This document shows, one piece after another, positions 63,082-64,000 of a stretch of 64,000 bases of DNA (the first letter of the stretch is position 1; each line of letters begins with the position of its first letter). The notes under the pieces are model-generated. The model saw nothing but the letters and a program-made list of their open reading frames with translations, searched no databases and was not told the DNA's origin. Both the position numbers and the translations under genes were made by a program. The stretch comes from Alentia gelatinosa (Eukaryota > Annelida > Polychaeta > Phyllodocida > Polynoidae), in the NCBI GenBank assembly GCA_950022655.1, contig OX465587.1, positions 28,337,716 through 28,401,715 on the forward strand, read 5' to 3'.

Positions 63082-63646
63082 CAGGGCACCGTTTAACAAG
63101 TTCTGGTCCTAGCGGAAGAACCCTTCTAGGTTCAGACTAGAAATCCAAGACAAATCCTAGGACGAAAGACCTTTCCAGTTTAACAAGTGGTGTCCCCCGG
63201 TAGGGTGTGAAATCTTGTATAATTAGTCTCCTAGGACTGAATTCGGTCCCAGGCTAAGGCAAAAACATGCTGTAAGACAGTTGTGGGACCCTTGTGGAAG
63301 AGAGGTCCTAAGAACTGCAGGTAGTGCCACATATTGGGTGTTGTGGAAACTTACTTCATCATTTTTAATTATCAACGAATCTAATTGATAAATAAGGTTG
63401 TTCTCTGTGAATTTGAATCACCTAAGACACCTATATAGGTGTCCCCCATCTAGGACCCTTTTGGGTATGTGGAGGACAGTTTGTAAGATGTGGGTCAAAC
63501 TTGTTGAACACTTTTTGACAATCTGGCTAAGATCCTTGGCTCAAGGAGTCCCCCCTAAGATTGTCTTAGTAGTTAAACGCAAACTGTCCTAGGACCTGTC
63601 TTACAGGCATAACTCTCCTAGAACCGCATTGTTAAACACCCCCCTG
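63082..63646. mobile_element. CAGGG-ended element, probably hAT-like
   Basis: CAGGGCACCGTTTAACAAGT and CATTGTTAAACACCCCCCTG are imperfect inverted ends about 565 bp apart. Inside, GGTCCTAG/CTAGGACC words recur in both orientations. CAGGG termini are common in hAT elements, but I see no clear 8-bp duplication and no transposase. Confidence 0.5.
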
Positions 63647-64000
63647 AACCAATTGTGGTGTTTGTATGGCCGGCTTTTGTAGTCAATGTTGTTTGAAAAA
63701 ACTAGGAGATAATAGTATGTTCATCATAGATGAATGAGCGTGCAGTCAAAATGAATAACAATTAAAAGGTTTGAGTTAAATTTGACCTATGGAAATTTTT
63801 CTGTAACCCACTTGCACCCAGTCAACTTTCAGCAATACTAGAACAATATCGTACGAAAAATGATCTCTAATGTCCTTGTTCTTGTCTGACTACCTTAAGA
63901 TTGCCACTCTTGTACATCATAATTCCTTCTTCGCTGGTTTCTTTTCCTTTCAGTTACTCTCAGATGTTTTGGTCTCTTATAGTTCCACTTTCCAAGGACT
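63647..64000. other. Family M fragment at the window edge
   Basis: 63715-63840 (CATCATAGATGAATGAGCGT, AACAATTAAAAGGTTTGAGT, CACTTGCACCCAGTCAACTT) is inverted family M sequence. The last 150 bp are unassigned. Confidence 0.5.

Overview
The window looks like repeat-dominated, almost gene-free nuclear DNA of an animal, most plausibly a marine invertebrate. This rests on a Penelope-like retroelement with a GIY-YIG endonuclease, Jockey/CR1-type LINE remnants, a tRNA-like SINE head, a TTAA-targeting palindromic family, pogo-like and hAT-like miniature elements, and long minisatellites. Nothing resembles an operon or Shine-Dalgarno organisation. I cannot name the species. No confident host protein-coding exon was found. 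Apart from host-promoter candidates (best at 45.3-45.8 kb; weaker at 0.7, 28.4 and 47.4 kb), everything recognisable is mobile or tandemly repeated.

Layout. 0-9 kb: foldback elements; a nested element (5.02-6.52 kb) carrying a zinc-ribbon ORF1-like fragment and a palindromic array; an 18-copy 58-bp minisatellite. 9-19 kb: a fully palindromic TTAA element, foldback families, 53-, 20- and 21-bp arrays and a 284-bp 'GGCGTCCACC' element. 19-26 kb: two similar blocks of 73-bp repeats around a foldback, a tandem segmental duplication, and a ~145-bp array. 26-34 kb: palindromic elements, a ~1-kb poly(A) retroposed insertion with a 14-bp target duplication, and a tRNA-like SINE head. 34-42 kb: an 82-bp array in two orientations, nested TTAA elements, a second poly(A) insertion and a 78-bp array. 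42-48.5 kb: more miniature elements, a CpG-rich promoter-like block and a 39-bp array. 48.8-52.06 kb: a degenerate ~145-bp array ending in a hAT-like terminus. 53-56.3 kb: a LINE 3' remnant abutting an intact Penelope-like ORF, followed by a hammerhead-like motif. 56.4-64 kb: foldback elements, a 3.3-kb inverted-repeat-bounded segment holding a broken LINE, a seven-copy 67-bp array and a CAGGG-ended element.

The organising theme is recurrent. Many unrelated miniature elements are long imperfect palindromes, and several have had one terminal or subterminal segment amplified into a tandem array. Several foldback families with different arms share a similar GC-rich centre, roughly CACGAGGCGNTAGCCGAGTG. 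These two observations are the best candidates for something not routinely described. Element class assignments come from termini and target sites read by eye, not from database searches.
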